Source of the DNA: Pyrocephalus nanus
Taxonomy: Eukaryota; Chordata; Aves; Passeriformes; Tyrannidae
Assembly (NCBI GenBank): GCA_038380795.1
Contig: CM076267.1
Coordinates: 38,626,232 to 38,690,231, forward strand
Direction of reading: 5' to 3'
DNA length: 64,000 bases
Under the pieces are notes generated by a model. It was not told the origin of the DNA. It did no database searches and saw only the letters and a list, made by a program, of their open reading frames with translations. The first letter of the stretch is position 1. Each line of letters starts with the position of its first letter. Of the stretch, positions 13,841 to 25,960 are shown piece after piece. Position numbers and translations under genes: made by a program.

Positions 13841-16800
13841 TGCACAATCAAGTTGACTCTTAAATTTATAAATATTTTCCACTATTTTATATTATTTTGG
13901 TGTGCAACAATCACAAGCTGCAGAGCACAAAAGCCATTAGTAGTCGATCTCCTGCCAGAAGGTCTTGCAGCTGTTTCATTAAGTACTTCCTTGGGTGTAT
14001 AGGACTGTGGTATTTCTTTAAAAAATTAATGTCTGCTTTTTTTTTTTTTTTTCAGTTTTACAGTGGAATTCTGGATTGGAGACAAGAAGAAAGGGTTCTT
14101 TACAAAAAAAAATGTTGACAGCTCGGTGAAAAGGAGGAGCATCCTCAGAAAGGCATTGAGCCAGTGCTCTGAATTAAGGATTCCATCACTGGCAACAGGA
14201 GTGGGTGCGTGTTCAGTACAGAAAAGCCACGCCCTGGCCACAGATTTTGAATTCCCCAGCTTTCAGTACACCCAAAGGTCATTAAACTGCTTTGGCTGGT
14301 GTCCCTCCTGCTGTGAGGAGAAAATGCTGTGGGTGCTGTCTGCTTCACCCATGTGCAGTCATAATGTTGGCTCTGCCTTTAGAGCCTTCACAGCTGTGCT
14401 GTAACACAGTTAGTTCCCAGTATGACTCAGATGAAGGATTTTATTTAATCTGCACAGGACTTTGGAAAAAAAGAAAAAAAAAAAAAAAAGGAGGATTTTT
14501 GTGTGTGGAAACCTTGAGGATGTGCACAGATGAAAAAAGAGCCCATGTGAACAAGAGGCTGGATCTCAAAAGCTGATTTCCCATTTTCTTAGGACAGAAG
14601 TTCAGAAAATGGAAAAATGGGAGAAGAATGAAACCATTTCATTGACTTGGCTACCTTAACTCCTGGAATTGTCTGTTAAAGCAACAGTCATAATTTGCAT
14701 TTCTTCTGGCTCACAAATGGGAATGGTTAAAAAGTGCATGGGGTTTGGGTTGTTTTGTGTTCTGGCTCTAAATTCAGCTTTTCTTTTAGGTTCTTTCCCC
14801 CACTGTGCCTTCTGTCATTATTTGCACCATTTGCAGTTCTTTATTTCTGTGAAACTACACATTCCTTTTAAAATTTGGAGGTTCTTTACTATAATTAAAA
14901 TCCAAAAAATAAATATCTTGTTCCTGACATAGGGGTGACCACAGTTGCAAAATCTGAAGGTTCTTTGTTGAGATTAAGGTCTCTCGGAAACAAAGAAGAG
15001 CTGCCAGCTGGTTCTACAGGCCAGAACATCAGAACTTTTAAAAGTAACCCTTATACCATTTGCATAAGAGCTGACCTTTTAGGGAAGTAGACCTGAGGTC
15101 ACCTGATAAATATACAAGAGTATGTTCCTCATTTGTCTTTCTGAGGCAGAATGCCACTAACAAGACTCAAACAGGCACAAGGAACCCTACCTTGGAGGAG
15201 CAGCATGAATATTCCAGTCATCTGATATAGAGATTAGTCAATAGTTTTGATCTGCACGTGGTAGATGATCTTTCATGGTATCTACAGTAGAGCACAAATA
15301 TGTTCAGTATCTTCTACGACTAATTATTCCAAGGCCCTCCTTCAAAAATGCTCCAATTTACAGTGCTCCAATTTAAAAATGCTCCAAAGTACAAAGAGTA
15401 CTTTTTTCAGTTCAGTCCAGATGGTAAGACATTGCAACCCCAGGAAGCTGAGTATTAACCAACAGCTACTTACTAAATAATCCAAAGCTGCCTGCAAGAC
15501 ACAGGAGTCAAGACAGTTGGGTTTCCAGGGGGGCTGTTTCTGTGCAGAGGATGTGAAAAGGCAGCCTTTGCTCATAAAGTGTCTATGGATGTTCAAGGAA
15601 AGTGGCTGTGCCACAAAATGCTCAGGCCATATCATTAAATGAAAATGGGGAATGCAAGTCAAAAGTAATTTACTCATGACAGCAAATGGCAATTTTTGCA
15701 GTGTTTTACACTAGAATGATAAAATCAATTCACAACCACTGCTTAGGGAAGGTAACACTAAATGAGAAATTCCAGTGTGGCTGAGCATTGCTATGTGTCA
15801 TGCACTGAACCACAGCAAACACTGCAGAACCCAAGGAAGATAAGGTCCACAGGTTGTTATTTTTTCTGGGATGTAATCACTGAGTGATGTGAATTATGCT
15901 TTTATACCTCAGGATTCATTTCTGTACAGATTCAAGCACAGGTGTTGATACTCCAATGCCTATGGCAAATCATGGATAAATTTGTGTTCATAATTCTAGC
16001 TATAGACTAGAATATAATTTACAATACAAAACTGTTCTTAGAATTTAAATTTTACTCAAATAGTCATTTGAAGACAAAGGGAGTCATCAAGAGCGGGGGT
16101 TTTTTTGAAAGGTTAAACTTAAGAAATGTCAAGAAATGTTTATTGTGATTAAATGGACTGAAAACATAGCAGAACTCAAGAAGAAAGTGGCTTTAAGTCA
16201 AAGACCATGAATTATTTTATCTTCTTTTTTTTTCCTTAAATGCAAACACCTATCACATAGCATTCATATATTTCATGAAAATGAAATTTTTGATAGAAGT
16301 TTGATAAACTGTTAATTTAGTCTAATTTTCATTCCATAGCTGAGAATGCTCATATCCAGTGTTTGATCTGCTTGTGTATTTATACTGAAGAGTGCCAAAG
16401 AGATAAATCTAGAATTTATCTTGAATTTATCTCTTGTTGTTTTATTTTATGTCCTGAGCATAACTCCAAAAGAGGAGAAAACCTTATAGGCCCGTGCATA
16501 AAAATTTGAAGTATATTCCAGGATAGCTCAACAAGAGACATTTATCTCTGTTAGTTGTAGCTACCTGAATGTTATAAACCGAATAACCTAATCTGTTAAG
16601 TGATAAGATACTGGACATGAAAAATCAAAGCTGCAGGAAGTACTTCTGCCATTGCAACACAGACAGCGTGGGATATTGGAAGGTACTTAATTCATGAAAG
16701 AAAATAGTGTGTAATTCCTTTGAAATATATCAAGTCATTCATACCTTGAAAGTATTTAAGACATAGAAGAAACTCTCAGCGCGTGTTGAAAGTGACATCA

Positions 16801-18083
16801 AATTATTTATTATTTTTTATTTATTTATTTATTATTTCTTACTTGCTTCAACCTCTTCCACCTCAAGTGACCCCATTAGAAGAGTGTGTTTCAGTTTAAG
16901 TGCAGATGTATTTCAGATAAATAGGCTTTGAAATGAGACCCAGCATATATCAGATTAAAAGTTAACCTCAGGCTGCTCTTATTTTTGTGATGCATACAGA
17001 GAGATGGGTCCCTTTCTCTGGATGACAGTCCATGATGCTCACGAGTTACTGATAGGAGGGATGGTTGGTTCCTGGGTCACTGTAATCTCAGCAACAATAA
17101 GAACAAATGAATGGGCACCTCTAAAGTTAATGACTTGCATCACGTTGATGGATTGAGAGCAGCAATTACTTTGGTCCTTGTTTCAGCAGAGATGTCCGCT
17201 GTGACAGAGTTCTGCATTCACTTTGAAGTGTCCCAAACTTGCACTGAAAACTACACTGCCAGAAAAACTACATTCATAACAAAGCCTGCTTAAGCCATCT
17301 GATTTGAAAAATAAGTTTGTGGGTTGTGATCTTATTCTCAGTAAAGTTTTGCATGGAGCAAAGAAAGGACTGGATTTAAAAGGGATTAGTCTTAAGTTCT
17401 GGGGGTTTTTTCTCAGCTATACCTTCTTGTTCGAGAAGCAAACAGGCAAGAAAAAGGTGGTACTTGTTCTACATTCCTTTCCAGTGTTGTAATGACAGCA
17501 TCAAACTGAACTATTCAAGAAGTTTTACTTTGAGAGATTAGTTCTTCTGATTTGGGACCTTGTTCTCTCTATAATTTTTTTTTTTAATGTTTGCTTTCTC
17601 CCCAGTTCACACAAAATCATGTTGTGAGGTGGAAATGGTGACAAAAAGTACTGGAACAGAAGCATTGTGATTTTCAGTCCTTCCTCTCATTAACTCTGCT
17701 CTTCAACAGAAATGTCCAGGTTTGCTCCTCCACTTCTGGGATTCTTTCAGCTTGTGCATCCACATCAGGTATTTATTTACCTTTTATCTTTTTAGAGGGA
17801 GCACTAACAATTAAAAATCCTCTTTGGGCTGTACCCACCGACTCCTGATTAACATGAAAAAGTGCTTTGCCCCAGAGGCTTTACCACGGGACAGTTTTTT
17901 TCACGTGCGTTTATCCCCTCTACAGCGCACACTAAGTGTTCAGACACAGCCTCAGCGTGCGTCTCACACACACACACAAAGGTTCCAGATGTGCTGTGTA
18001 TCTTGTTTAGTTGACTTTCTTCTTCTGCAAAGCCAAGAGAAATATTAATCATTCATTTACTGTTAGGGGATGGGTCTTCTTCT

Positions 18084-18162
18084 CATGTTTCAGTCAAGGG
18101 GGTGGAAAAGTAAAGTAAGCCAATTTTTTTCCTATTTAAGGCCAAAGCTGGGGAATGCTTGT
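18084..18162 (+). promoter_or_regulatory. COL3A1: COL3A1 proximal promoter
   Basis: A TATA-like box, TATTTAAG, lies at 18133-18140, about 30 bases before the inferred start site. A CCAAT sequence sits close upstream at 18120-18124, and a G-rich GGGGGTGG element (KLF/Sp-like) lies around 18098. The positions are read directly; the promoter role follows from spacing to a 5' UTR that matches the human COL3A1 leader. Confidence 0.8.
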
Positions 18163-18177
18163 GGCTGAGTTCTGTAC

Positions 18178-18225
18178 ATGGCCCGGTGCTGGAAGGGCAG
18201 GGAACGACCGATGTTGCTATTTTGA
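18178..18225 (+). promoter_or_regulatory. upstream ORF 1 in COL3A1 leader
   Basis: An ATG at 18178 opens a frame of 15 codons that reads MARCWKGRERPMLLF and stops at TGA 18223-18225, entirely within the 5' UTR. It could lower initiation at the main ATG; no function beyond that can be claimed from sequence. Confidence 0.6.
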
Positions 18226-18263
18226 ATAGATTTTTTTTTTCTTCCCCCCTCATTTTTATTTTT

Positions 18264-18310
18264 GCACAGAGAGTCTCATGTCTAATATTTAGACATGATG
18301 AGCTCTGTGC
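18264..18310 (+). promoter_or_regulatory. COL3A1: 5' stem-loop enclosing the start codon (LARP6-type element)
   Basis: The outer stem pairs GCACAGAG (18264-18271) with CTCTGTGC (18303-18310). The inner stem pairs CATGTCTA (18277-18284) with TAGACATG (18290-18297). The asymmetric internal loop between them is the form described as the LARP6 binding site in COL1A1, COL1A2 and COL3A1 mRNAs, which couples translation of the fibrillar chains. The main AUG (18295) closes the inner stem. Pairing is seen in the sequence; LARP6 binding is inferred from the family. Confidence 0.85.
18278..18292 (+). promoter_or_regulatory. upstream ORF 2, four codons, inside the stem-loop
   Basis: ATG TCT AAT ATT TAG occupies 18278-18292, stopping two bases before the main ATG at 18295. 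Its start codon lies in the 5' arm of the stem-loop and the main ATG in the 3' arm. Minimal upstream ORFs at this place are known from type I and III collagen mRNAs. Confidence 0.7.
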
Positions 18311-18373
18311 AAAAAGTAACTTTACTCATTCTTGCCGTGTTTCAACCCTCAGTTATTTTGGCACAACAAGTCG
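18295..18373 (+). CDS. COL3A1: COL3A1 exon 1, coding part: signal peptide
   Basis: Encodes residues 1-26 and one base of codon 27. The protein starts MMSSVQKVTL, followed by a hydrophobic core (LLILAVF) and a signal peptidase site after VILA (A23|Q24). That layout matches the human type III signal peptide. The first of two adjacent ATGs is taken as the start because it sits in the conserved stem-loop. The donor TCG|GTGAGT is strong. Exon 1 as a whole runs from about 18163 to 18373. Confidence 0.95.
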
Positions 18374-21300
18374 GTGAGTAATTCAAGCTTCTTATGCTTT
18401 AATGTTTTTATTTTATTTTTTTTTTAATTTTTTATTTTTACCAATAATTTTAGTCGCTTGTAAGAATTGTGCATTCACGAACCTCACCAGGACACTTTTC
18501 CTTCACTAATTCAGCAGTCAGGCATTTCATGGTGAAGCTGAAAGTTGCAGGGGTTTGCATTGTCATCCCAAAGGTTTCTCTTTGCTTTGTTTTCTTTACA
18601 GTTAGAAGCACTGTACAGTGCTGTCTGCCTTGGCTGCATTTGTTCTTGTTCTTACTTGTTTTCCTGCTGCAGACACCAGAGAGACTTTAAGCTATTTCTT
18701 TTAACTCTTGGAATGACATTTTAACTGTTAGCTCTGTGCTGCCTGGAAGTTTGTTTTTTGTTTTTTTTTTTTTTTTCACAAGCTATTGAGTCTTTGCTTC
18801 CAGCTATTTTATTTATTTGAACTTCTCCTTTGTAGTTGTTTGTTTTCCACTGGCAGTGAGGGGGTTTCTTTAAACAATTTGCATGCAGAAAAAAAAAAAA
18901 AAAAAGCCTTAAAATTCTAACCAGTTTTCATGAAGGAGCTTTTAAGATTGATATTTGAAAATATGTCAGCTTAAAGGATTTTTACTTTGGCATAAAACAG
19001 GAGGGTAAATTAATTCCCTCAGCTGCTATAGTTTGAATTGGGCATCTGCAGGCTGTTTCAGTCCCTCATGAGACTGATTAGCAGCTGATGGTATTTGGAA
19101 GTCCATGCAAGTATGTGCGTGCATGTTTTCAGAGAGCAAGAACACCAAAAACTAAAGTGAACATGGAATTTAGAGGGGGGGAAAAGTACTTTGTATACAA
19201 TAATTCAACTTAGAGTGAAGATAAGTGTGGTATGAGTATTTAAGTTAAACAGATGACATTCCACAAGTTCATCTGACCTTTTTTGGATGTGCTCTGTTCC
19301 TGCTTGCCAGACATTGTAAACCAGACCGTCCTTAAAATGAGACTTTTTTTCTTACATGAGAATAGGAGAGACTGGCAATATATTTATTCCTGCATGGAGG
19401 CAACGAATAACCTTACAAATAACTCGATAAGCAGCAGCCAAAGAAATTTTAGTGCTGCAGAGGAGAGCCAAATGCCTTTAAACCCACACCCTACACTGCT
19501 CTATATGACACAAATCCCGAAAAAGGGTCACTTTAGCCGTTTCATGGCAAATCCTTCTCCGCCTCATCACACCTGGAAAGGCACCTCCTCTGCTGAGGGG
19601 GTGACTGTGAGTCCACCAGAAGGCAGTGGAGCAGCCAGAGCTCAGGGGGATCTGTGCATGAGCAAATCAGGCAACATCTGCAGCAGCAGCGTGCCCGGAC
19701 ACCAGCCTGCTCTCCAAGCACAAACACAAGCCAAGCTTAAGTATCTTTAAAAGAAAATAAAGAAAAAAACCAACGCATACAAAGATGTTCCGTAGAGAGC
19801 AAACATAATTTGCTGTGAACTGAGGCTTTTCTGTTTCTGCTTGGCCAGCATATGAACTCTGTCCCCGGTAATGTTCAGTAAAGACTATAAAATTTGGTGA
19901 ATATTATGGAATTTGATCAAATGTATGCTGTGACTTTGCTTACAGCAGCAGATAACATACATACTGTGGGTGTTTAACATGCATTATGTGTACTTTCATA
20001 TAACTTTCTTCAGAGGGATAAGGACTAAGGGACCATCCAATACAAAAAAAAAAAAAAAAAAAGGAACATTAATTTTATTTCTCCCAACTAACCAATCCCC
20101 CCTGAGTGTCAGGTCTCCTTCCCTCACTCTAGTCATTTCCCTGGACATTTCTGAGGTGTAAGACATATTTGACTTAAGAAATGGTAAATTTCGGGTAGAA
20201 GAGCTCTATACAAACGAAGTGTGAAGGAGTATTCTCATTTCTCTGCCACATTCCTGTTTCATGGTGTTGTAACATTTCCTTTCTGGGCTAACTTCCATAC
20301 TACTTACAGGGATGAGGTTAGAGAGAGAGAGACTGATAAATCACTAGTTATGCCTTAAAAAATTGGATTTTCTCCTCTCTTTGGAATGCTTCTTTGCACA
20401 CATTTGAATGTGCTTTTCTCACAGAAAATAACCATTGAATTGAGGGAGTTGATTATTGGCATCACTGACTCACGTGCAGGGCAGCAACGGGCTGGGAAAC
20501 CAAATTTTCCACGACTGAAAAGAGAATTTCCAGACATGCTAAAATGCTCTCTCTTGTCAAGAAAAATGTTTATATGGTTAGTATCAAATGTAAGTCAATA
20601 TAAAATTTTCCCTGGAAAAGCCTGCCAGGAGACAAGACTTGGCAAGATATTAAGGAAACTGCTCAGTATACACTAAGTTTAGGATAGTCAGATGTACCCT
20701 TGGGCTATGTGTTTCTTTGTCTTGCTGTAATAGCTTGGAAGAGAGAATTGAGTACAGCCTCTTGCTAAACCTTCACAAAAGCTGGGGATCTGAATGTTGT
20801 GGAACAAGGAATATTCTGTGACTTCCATGACCAAAAGCTGGGTCACACAAGGGTGTTTGTAACCAGCAGGTGAAATCACCTTGACACAACCCAGGTTTCC
20901 TGATAGCTCTCAGGTTACTGTGAGGGGCTTTCAAGCCCTGACCATGGTCAAGATAAAATGCCTTCTGATGGCTGACAGAACACGAAGCTGGGGCTTCAGA
21001 CCTGACAGATGATGATTCAGATTCCAGCAACGTTTCCTCAGTTCCATCGTTTGAAGGCACCTCTACATTCTGCATATTCAACTGCTAAAAAGTGTAAGAA
21101 CTTGGAATGTTTCTTTAGGAAAGAAATCCACCCTCTACCCAGCCAGCAGGATTTGTGAAAAGCATTTGCTGGCCTTGCAGCATACGCTCATCCCATTTAT
21201 CTTGAGTTTGTAGTCAACCAAGACAGCTACTTCCAGAAGACAGAATAAATTTTAGCTAGACAGACTGGAGATATTTGGCAGTTTCCCCCTGAATACAAAA

Positions 21301-22310
21301 GAAGCACATCCCCAGCCCCCTTACATGAGTGCCAAAAGGGAAGTTAGATGGATTTGGGGCTGTCTCAGCTGCATCTGCAGTGCTTAAAGGACACCTCAGT
21401 CACCTGGAGTGGGACACTTCTTGTAGATACACCCAACAGTCCTTGAGGAACTTCACTGAGGTCATCAGGAAGACTCTGCTGCTGTGAAAGCAGAGTGAGG
21501 GCACTGCCAGAAACCCTTCAACATTATTCCAAATAATTTTTCGCTCTAATGTAATTTACTGTTTTCCTTGTAATGTAAGTATTATCTTGGATGTTTGGTC
21601 AGGAAACTCATTTCTGAGGTAATGACTGAATACTAAAATACCTCTGAAAAGGCTTATTGACCCTTCATATTACTCCCAGTCACAATTTACGGTTTTGAAA
21701 TGAAATATAACCATTACATGTAGATTCCAGAAGGCAGCATGCAAATGACTTTTCATTCTGAGTGCCCACTTCTGATCCTTGATAAAAGGATGATATTTTA
21801 GGAAAACTTGTAAAGAGCTGACTTGACCATTTTGCTTCTTCTTCTATTAACTGGGAAGGATTAAATAGGTTATGAAGGGGATGGGTACTGTGAAGATGCA
21901 GGTTTTTTGTGAGACTGCCAGACTGTCATGTTTAGCAGTTATAGCTCCATGTAACATTGCACACGTGTGTTCTTGGTTGATAAAATGCCAGTTTAAGGGT
22001 GGTACTAACAACAGTAAGAACTATCTTTCCTCAGAGATTTTTGGTAACACAGAAAAAGCTCTCCTCCAGAGTTTTGACAGTAAAAGCAGATGATGTGTGT
22101 CTTGTGTGCCAATAGGTAGTTAACCATCATAAATAATCTGGACTATGTGAAGTAATGAAATATCAGGGGTCTACTCCTCTTCTTCCATTTTTCCTAACTG
22201 TTTTTTAGTGAGCCCACGGCAGACAAGGTTGTGCTTAGGAAAACTGAAACATTCCTTTCTGGTATGGAAAAATCATGCTAAATGAAAGCCTGGGGAATCC
22301 ACCCCCTCTA

Positions 22311-22332
22311 AACATTATATATATATAATGTT
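22311..22332. repeat. perfect 22-bp AT palindrome
   Basis: AACATTATATA followed by its exact reverse complement TATATAATGTT, in intron 1. Confidence 0.9.
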
Positions 22333-22896
22333 CTTGGAAATATGACAAATTTCATAAACACATTTTATATCACACATCCCTGGAACACATTAGCCTTAGG
22401 AAAATGAGACTATTATATAACCCTTTCATTATGTCCCAGATTTATTTTTGAGTGGAGACCAAATCACCGAATCTACATAGACTGATTTTTTTTAAAAGAG
22501 GAGGTGGAGTTGGAAACATCCACTGCTTAATTACAGGGGGAAGAAGCAGAGGTAGAAGGGTGTTGTCTCTGGCACAGATATTACTGTTGATGCCTCAGTC
22601 ACAATAGATACAGTTGCTCTCAGTGCTGCAGGTTACGAGCAGATCCTATTTCCTCTTCCAGCTTCTGCCCAAATGCTGAGGTTTGAAATAGGCAGCCAGG
22701 TGTCACTTGCAAACTCTTGGCTGATGCCAGCCTTTCACAACAGCCGGGTGCTAGCTTTATTAATGCTATTACAGAGAAAGAAGGGATTGAGTGAATACGT
22801 TTTGTTTGTTTGTTTGTTTCCCAGACTGGTTGAGAAACCAGACTGACATTAGGCATTGTCCCATTTATGTTATACTGTTGGTCACACAGCACCAAG

Positions 22897-23032
22897 GCTG
22901 TCAGGGTTAAAGAAACATGTGGACCATGCTCTCAGGAGCATGGTGGGATTCTTGAGGCGTCTGGCACAGGGCCAGGAGATGGACTTGATGATCCTGATGC
23001 GTTGCTTTCAGCTCAGCATATTCTGTGATTCC
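22897..23032 (+). mobile_element. CR1 LINE fragment, 3' end
   Basis: The stretch carries the 3' untranslated signature of avian CR1 elements: GCTCTCAGGAGCATGGTG, GGGCCAGGAGATGGACTTG, ATGATCC, then CAGCTCAGCATATTCTGTG and ATTCC. These blocks are in the order and spacing of CR1 3' ends. No part of a reverse transcriptase reading frame is left. It is truncated at the 5' side, as most CR1 copies are, and lies in sense orientation in COL3A1 intron 1. Confidence 0.8.
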
Positions 23033-25915
23033 ACACCTTGTTTTAATCACAAATCTGCAGAAAATGGGACCTACCCGGCTTTGTGACTGGGACACTGTGC
23101 CGAGGGTCAGTGATGGGAATGATGCAGGCTGTCATTTAGCACTCTGGATTAAAAGCAATCTCTTCAGAGTTGAAAGGTTCAGCCTACCAGTAGGGGCTAA
23201 CAATAACAAAGCACACTTTCCCAGGCTGGTGGGCACCAGGAAAACGGCATCGCTCCTGATGTTTTTGGGGTAGCTTCACAGTCTGGAGAGGAGCACAAGC
23301 CACAGCAGCTCGTACAGTTGCAAGTTTTAATTTGCTGATTTGAAGTAATAAGCCATCAAAACCCACAGAATTAGAAATCAGTGCAATGGTCATACACATT
23401 AATACTCAAGATTAGGCTGTCCTTTAGTCATGCTTGTTTAAGAAATTAGGCAAAAGATCTCAGCTAAATAAAGGGAAATTGTTGGCAATGGCAAAGAGGT
23501 GTTGTTAACAAAATGGGGTTTTTGGTCTTGAAGTAACAGGATTAGAGTCCCACATCATTGCAGTTCGATGTGATGGAGCAAAATTGAATTTACTATTGGC
23601 AGCACCCAAAAAAATGAAACTCAGACTTGAAAAGGGTATAATAAAATCTGTTCTGATTCAGCATTTCAACTGTTAGCTCATTCTCCCCATAGCAGCTTGG
23701 TAAATTGTAGATTGAATGAATTTAACACGGTTTAGAGTTCAGTACCTACCACCACCTGTCTATAGTTTTGAGACATTCTGACTTTGGGTTTTGGCAAAAT
23801 AGAACAAAAACTTTAGTGTCATCATTTTACCTGCTGCAGTACTTTACCACCCTACCTCTCCTTCAGCATAGCCATCACAACATTCCTTGTACAGAAGGAG
23901 AACTGGGCGCAGATGTGATTCCTTCTGCAGGAGAGGTACAAGAAGTGTTATTTTACTTCCATCCCTTCAGGTCAGGTAGTTGAGGGGATCATGGAGGGGT
24001 GCAGCAGAATGCTGCAGCCCCTGGCCCCTGGCATGCTGCCCATCTCCAGCCTAGGGGATCCAGTGGATTCCTCCAGGAGGGAAGGCAGTTTGGGCCATGC
24101 TTGTCACAGTGATGGAGTCTCTGTTTGAGAGATGCTCCATCATGACTCGCTGCTGTTGGTTTTCCATGGCCATGCTTGCTCCTAGAGATGGGAGCCAGTG
24201 CTGGTTTGGTTATTGCTGCACAACAGCTACTTCTCTGTGGATTTCCTTTCTTCCATTGAATCTTTCTGTCCCCTCTGTGGCTTCCCTGATGAGAGATGTG
24301 TTGTCATTGGAAAAATCTATGAGGAGTTCTCATAGAATTTCCTGATCTTTCTCCATTCAGCACAGTCAGATGCCTTATGTTTCACGGAAACAATATTTCT
24401 ATATGTACGTGTATAAGAGACTATATAGCAATTTCTGATATTAACACTTGCATTGCTCCTGGTTATTGTTAATCAACCGATAATATTCATAGGCAATAAA
24501 AATTTGCATATTAGGAGTCAGAAAATCTTAACAGACAGACAGAGAGGTGGACTTATCCTATCTTAAATTTTGGAAAGGTGCAAGGAGGAATGAGGTCCAT
24601 CATTGACTGTAGAGGAACACATCTTTCATACAGAATCATAGTAAATATAAATTAAATTTATATTTCCAAGCAGTCGATATTTTTCTCATCTTGTATTTCA
24701 TAGGAAAGGTTCTTTCCATTTTGCTTTGAGCAAACCTAACCTACTTTCAACCACTGCTCTTATTTATTTTCACTTCAGAGCCAATCTTGTCTCCAAGTTT
24801 GCAAAGTGGAAGCCTCTGCCTGTTTCATGTCAACATGACAATGGAAAACATGATATAACCCCCTCCAACAACAACAGTTTGTTGGCTTTAGTTTGGATAA
24901 ACTTCAGCTCTGGGACTTCTGGCTTTGTTTAGTTTAGCAGAAGAGATTCCTTTCAGATTAGCTCAGGGACTACTTCCATTTTCCCTCATTTACGTCAAAC
25001 CCTTCATTTAAACATGAACTATCAGAATGAGGATGAAAATGGTACTTTCTTTAACAATGTCTGCACATTTTTGTCTTCCTTTGATTCACACAAGTGCTCC
25101 ATGAAGAGGAGAGGAGAAAGAACACATGGGACGCTGAACAGGGAGAATGTGAGGATAATGAAAAGTTATATATCTTAAGGCTGAATGTGGGGGTTTTTTT
25201 ATATTAAAAGCCTAGGGCCTTCTCTTACGGCTAAAGAGGCACCCAAATGGCTGTTAAGGAATGAGGGATGTGACTTGTAGATTTAAGAGTTTAGCTGAGT
25301 TCGTACCAGAATTGCCTTCACTGTAACAACAGGAGACCCATCCCTTTCTGCTGCTGGATTTCTCTTTCAGTTGCTGTGCATCCCATCCTCGAGGGTGGCA
25401 CTGGCATCTCTTCCCTCCTGTCAGGCAATGAAAGATTCCCTTCCATGTGCAAACCTTCTGTGGGCCACTGTGGCACCTTCAGGCACCGCTTTATTCCCAG
25501 TCTCAGCACTGCAAAGGGCAGCAGAATCACAGCAACATCCCGTGCACATTTAAGCCAGTAGATATGAAAGCATGATCTGTGTCTGGAAACTACTTCCCAC
25601 AGCAATTCAGTGCTGGCAGTTCTTGGAAAACTTCTGGACATAATTAGTTCCCACTGAAACTCCCTGCAGTTCGCGCCCAGTGACCAGTCGGTGCATTAGA
25701 AGGCTGTCTGAGGCAAACGTCTCTTTTTTTCTCTCTCTTCTTTCCCTTTGTGCTGCTGCTTCTCTTTTCCTTCTTTCCATTTTCTTTTAGGAAAATAGGC
25801 AAGAGCAAAATTGCATCTCCTTTTTTTTTTTTTTATTTATTTTTTAAACAGACACGACAGAACAATTGCTCACCCTAACAGAGTTAATGGGAATTATGGG
25901 AAGCCTCGCTCATTG

Positions 25916-25960
25916 TTCCTTTGATGTTCAGTGTAATTGCCACGCTGAGCATCAAAGGAG
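25916..25960 (+). promoter_or_regulatory. paired inverted TCF/LEF-like sites, possible intron 1 enhancer core
   Basis: CCTTTGATG (25918-25926) and its reverse complement CATCAAAGG (25950-25958) both match the TCF/LEF consensus CTTTGAT. They form the ends of a 17-bp inverted repeat with a 7-base centre. The flanks (about 25,850-26,300) are of normal complexity among AT-rich DNA and include an ACAATGG SOX-type word near 26,193. Enhancer function is inferred only. Confidence 0.4.

Larger units (their letters stand above)
10495..18083. other. intergenic DNA upstream of COL3A1
   Basis: Holds several homopolymer and ATT-type repeats. A short tandem array of the word TGCTCCAA (three copies) lies near 15,349-15,387. 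A 186-codon + frame at 12,722-13,282 runs through two poly-T tracts and has no recognisable domain. No gene is called. Confidence 0.65.
18163..18294 (+). promoter_or_regulatory. COL3A1: COL3A1 5' untranslated region
   Basis: The leader begins near GGCTGAGT at 18163, which is how I remember the human COL3A1 mRNA starting. It shares further blocks with it (GCCCGGTGCTG, AAGGGCAGGGAAC, AGAGTCTCATGTCT). It is about 132 nt long with a pyrimidine-rich middle, and it holds two upstream ATGs. The exact cap site is inferred from the human comparison and the TATA spacing. Confidence 0.82.

Noticed and set aside
1..18000. 3' end of the neighbouring gene GULP1
   Set aside because: GULP1 is upstream of COL3A1 in human, but no phosphotyrosine-binding domain or C-terminal GULP1 peptide could be found in any frame here.
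20805..20835. ATATTCTGTGACTTCC as a second CR1 end
   Set aside because: Only this short word resembles CR1; the upstream CR1 blocks are missing.
23990..24345. GC-richer stretch resembling repeat-derived DNA
   Set aside because: No LTR ends, CR1 blocks or target duplications could be seen; left as unassigned intron sequence.
25916..25960. microRNA precursor at the 17-bp hairpin
   Set aside because: The stem is too short (about 19 bp with a 7-base loop) for a typical pre-miRNA and I do not recognise a mature miRNA; kept only as a regulatory-site finding.
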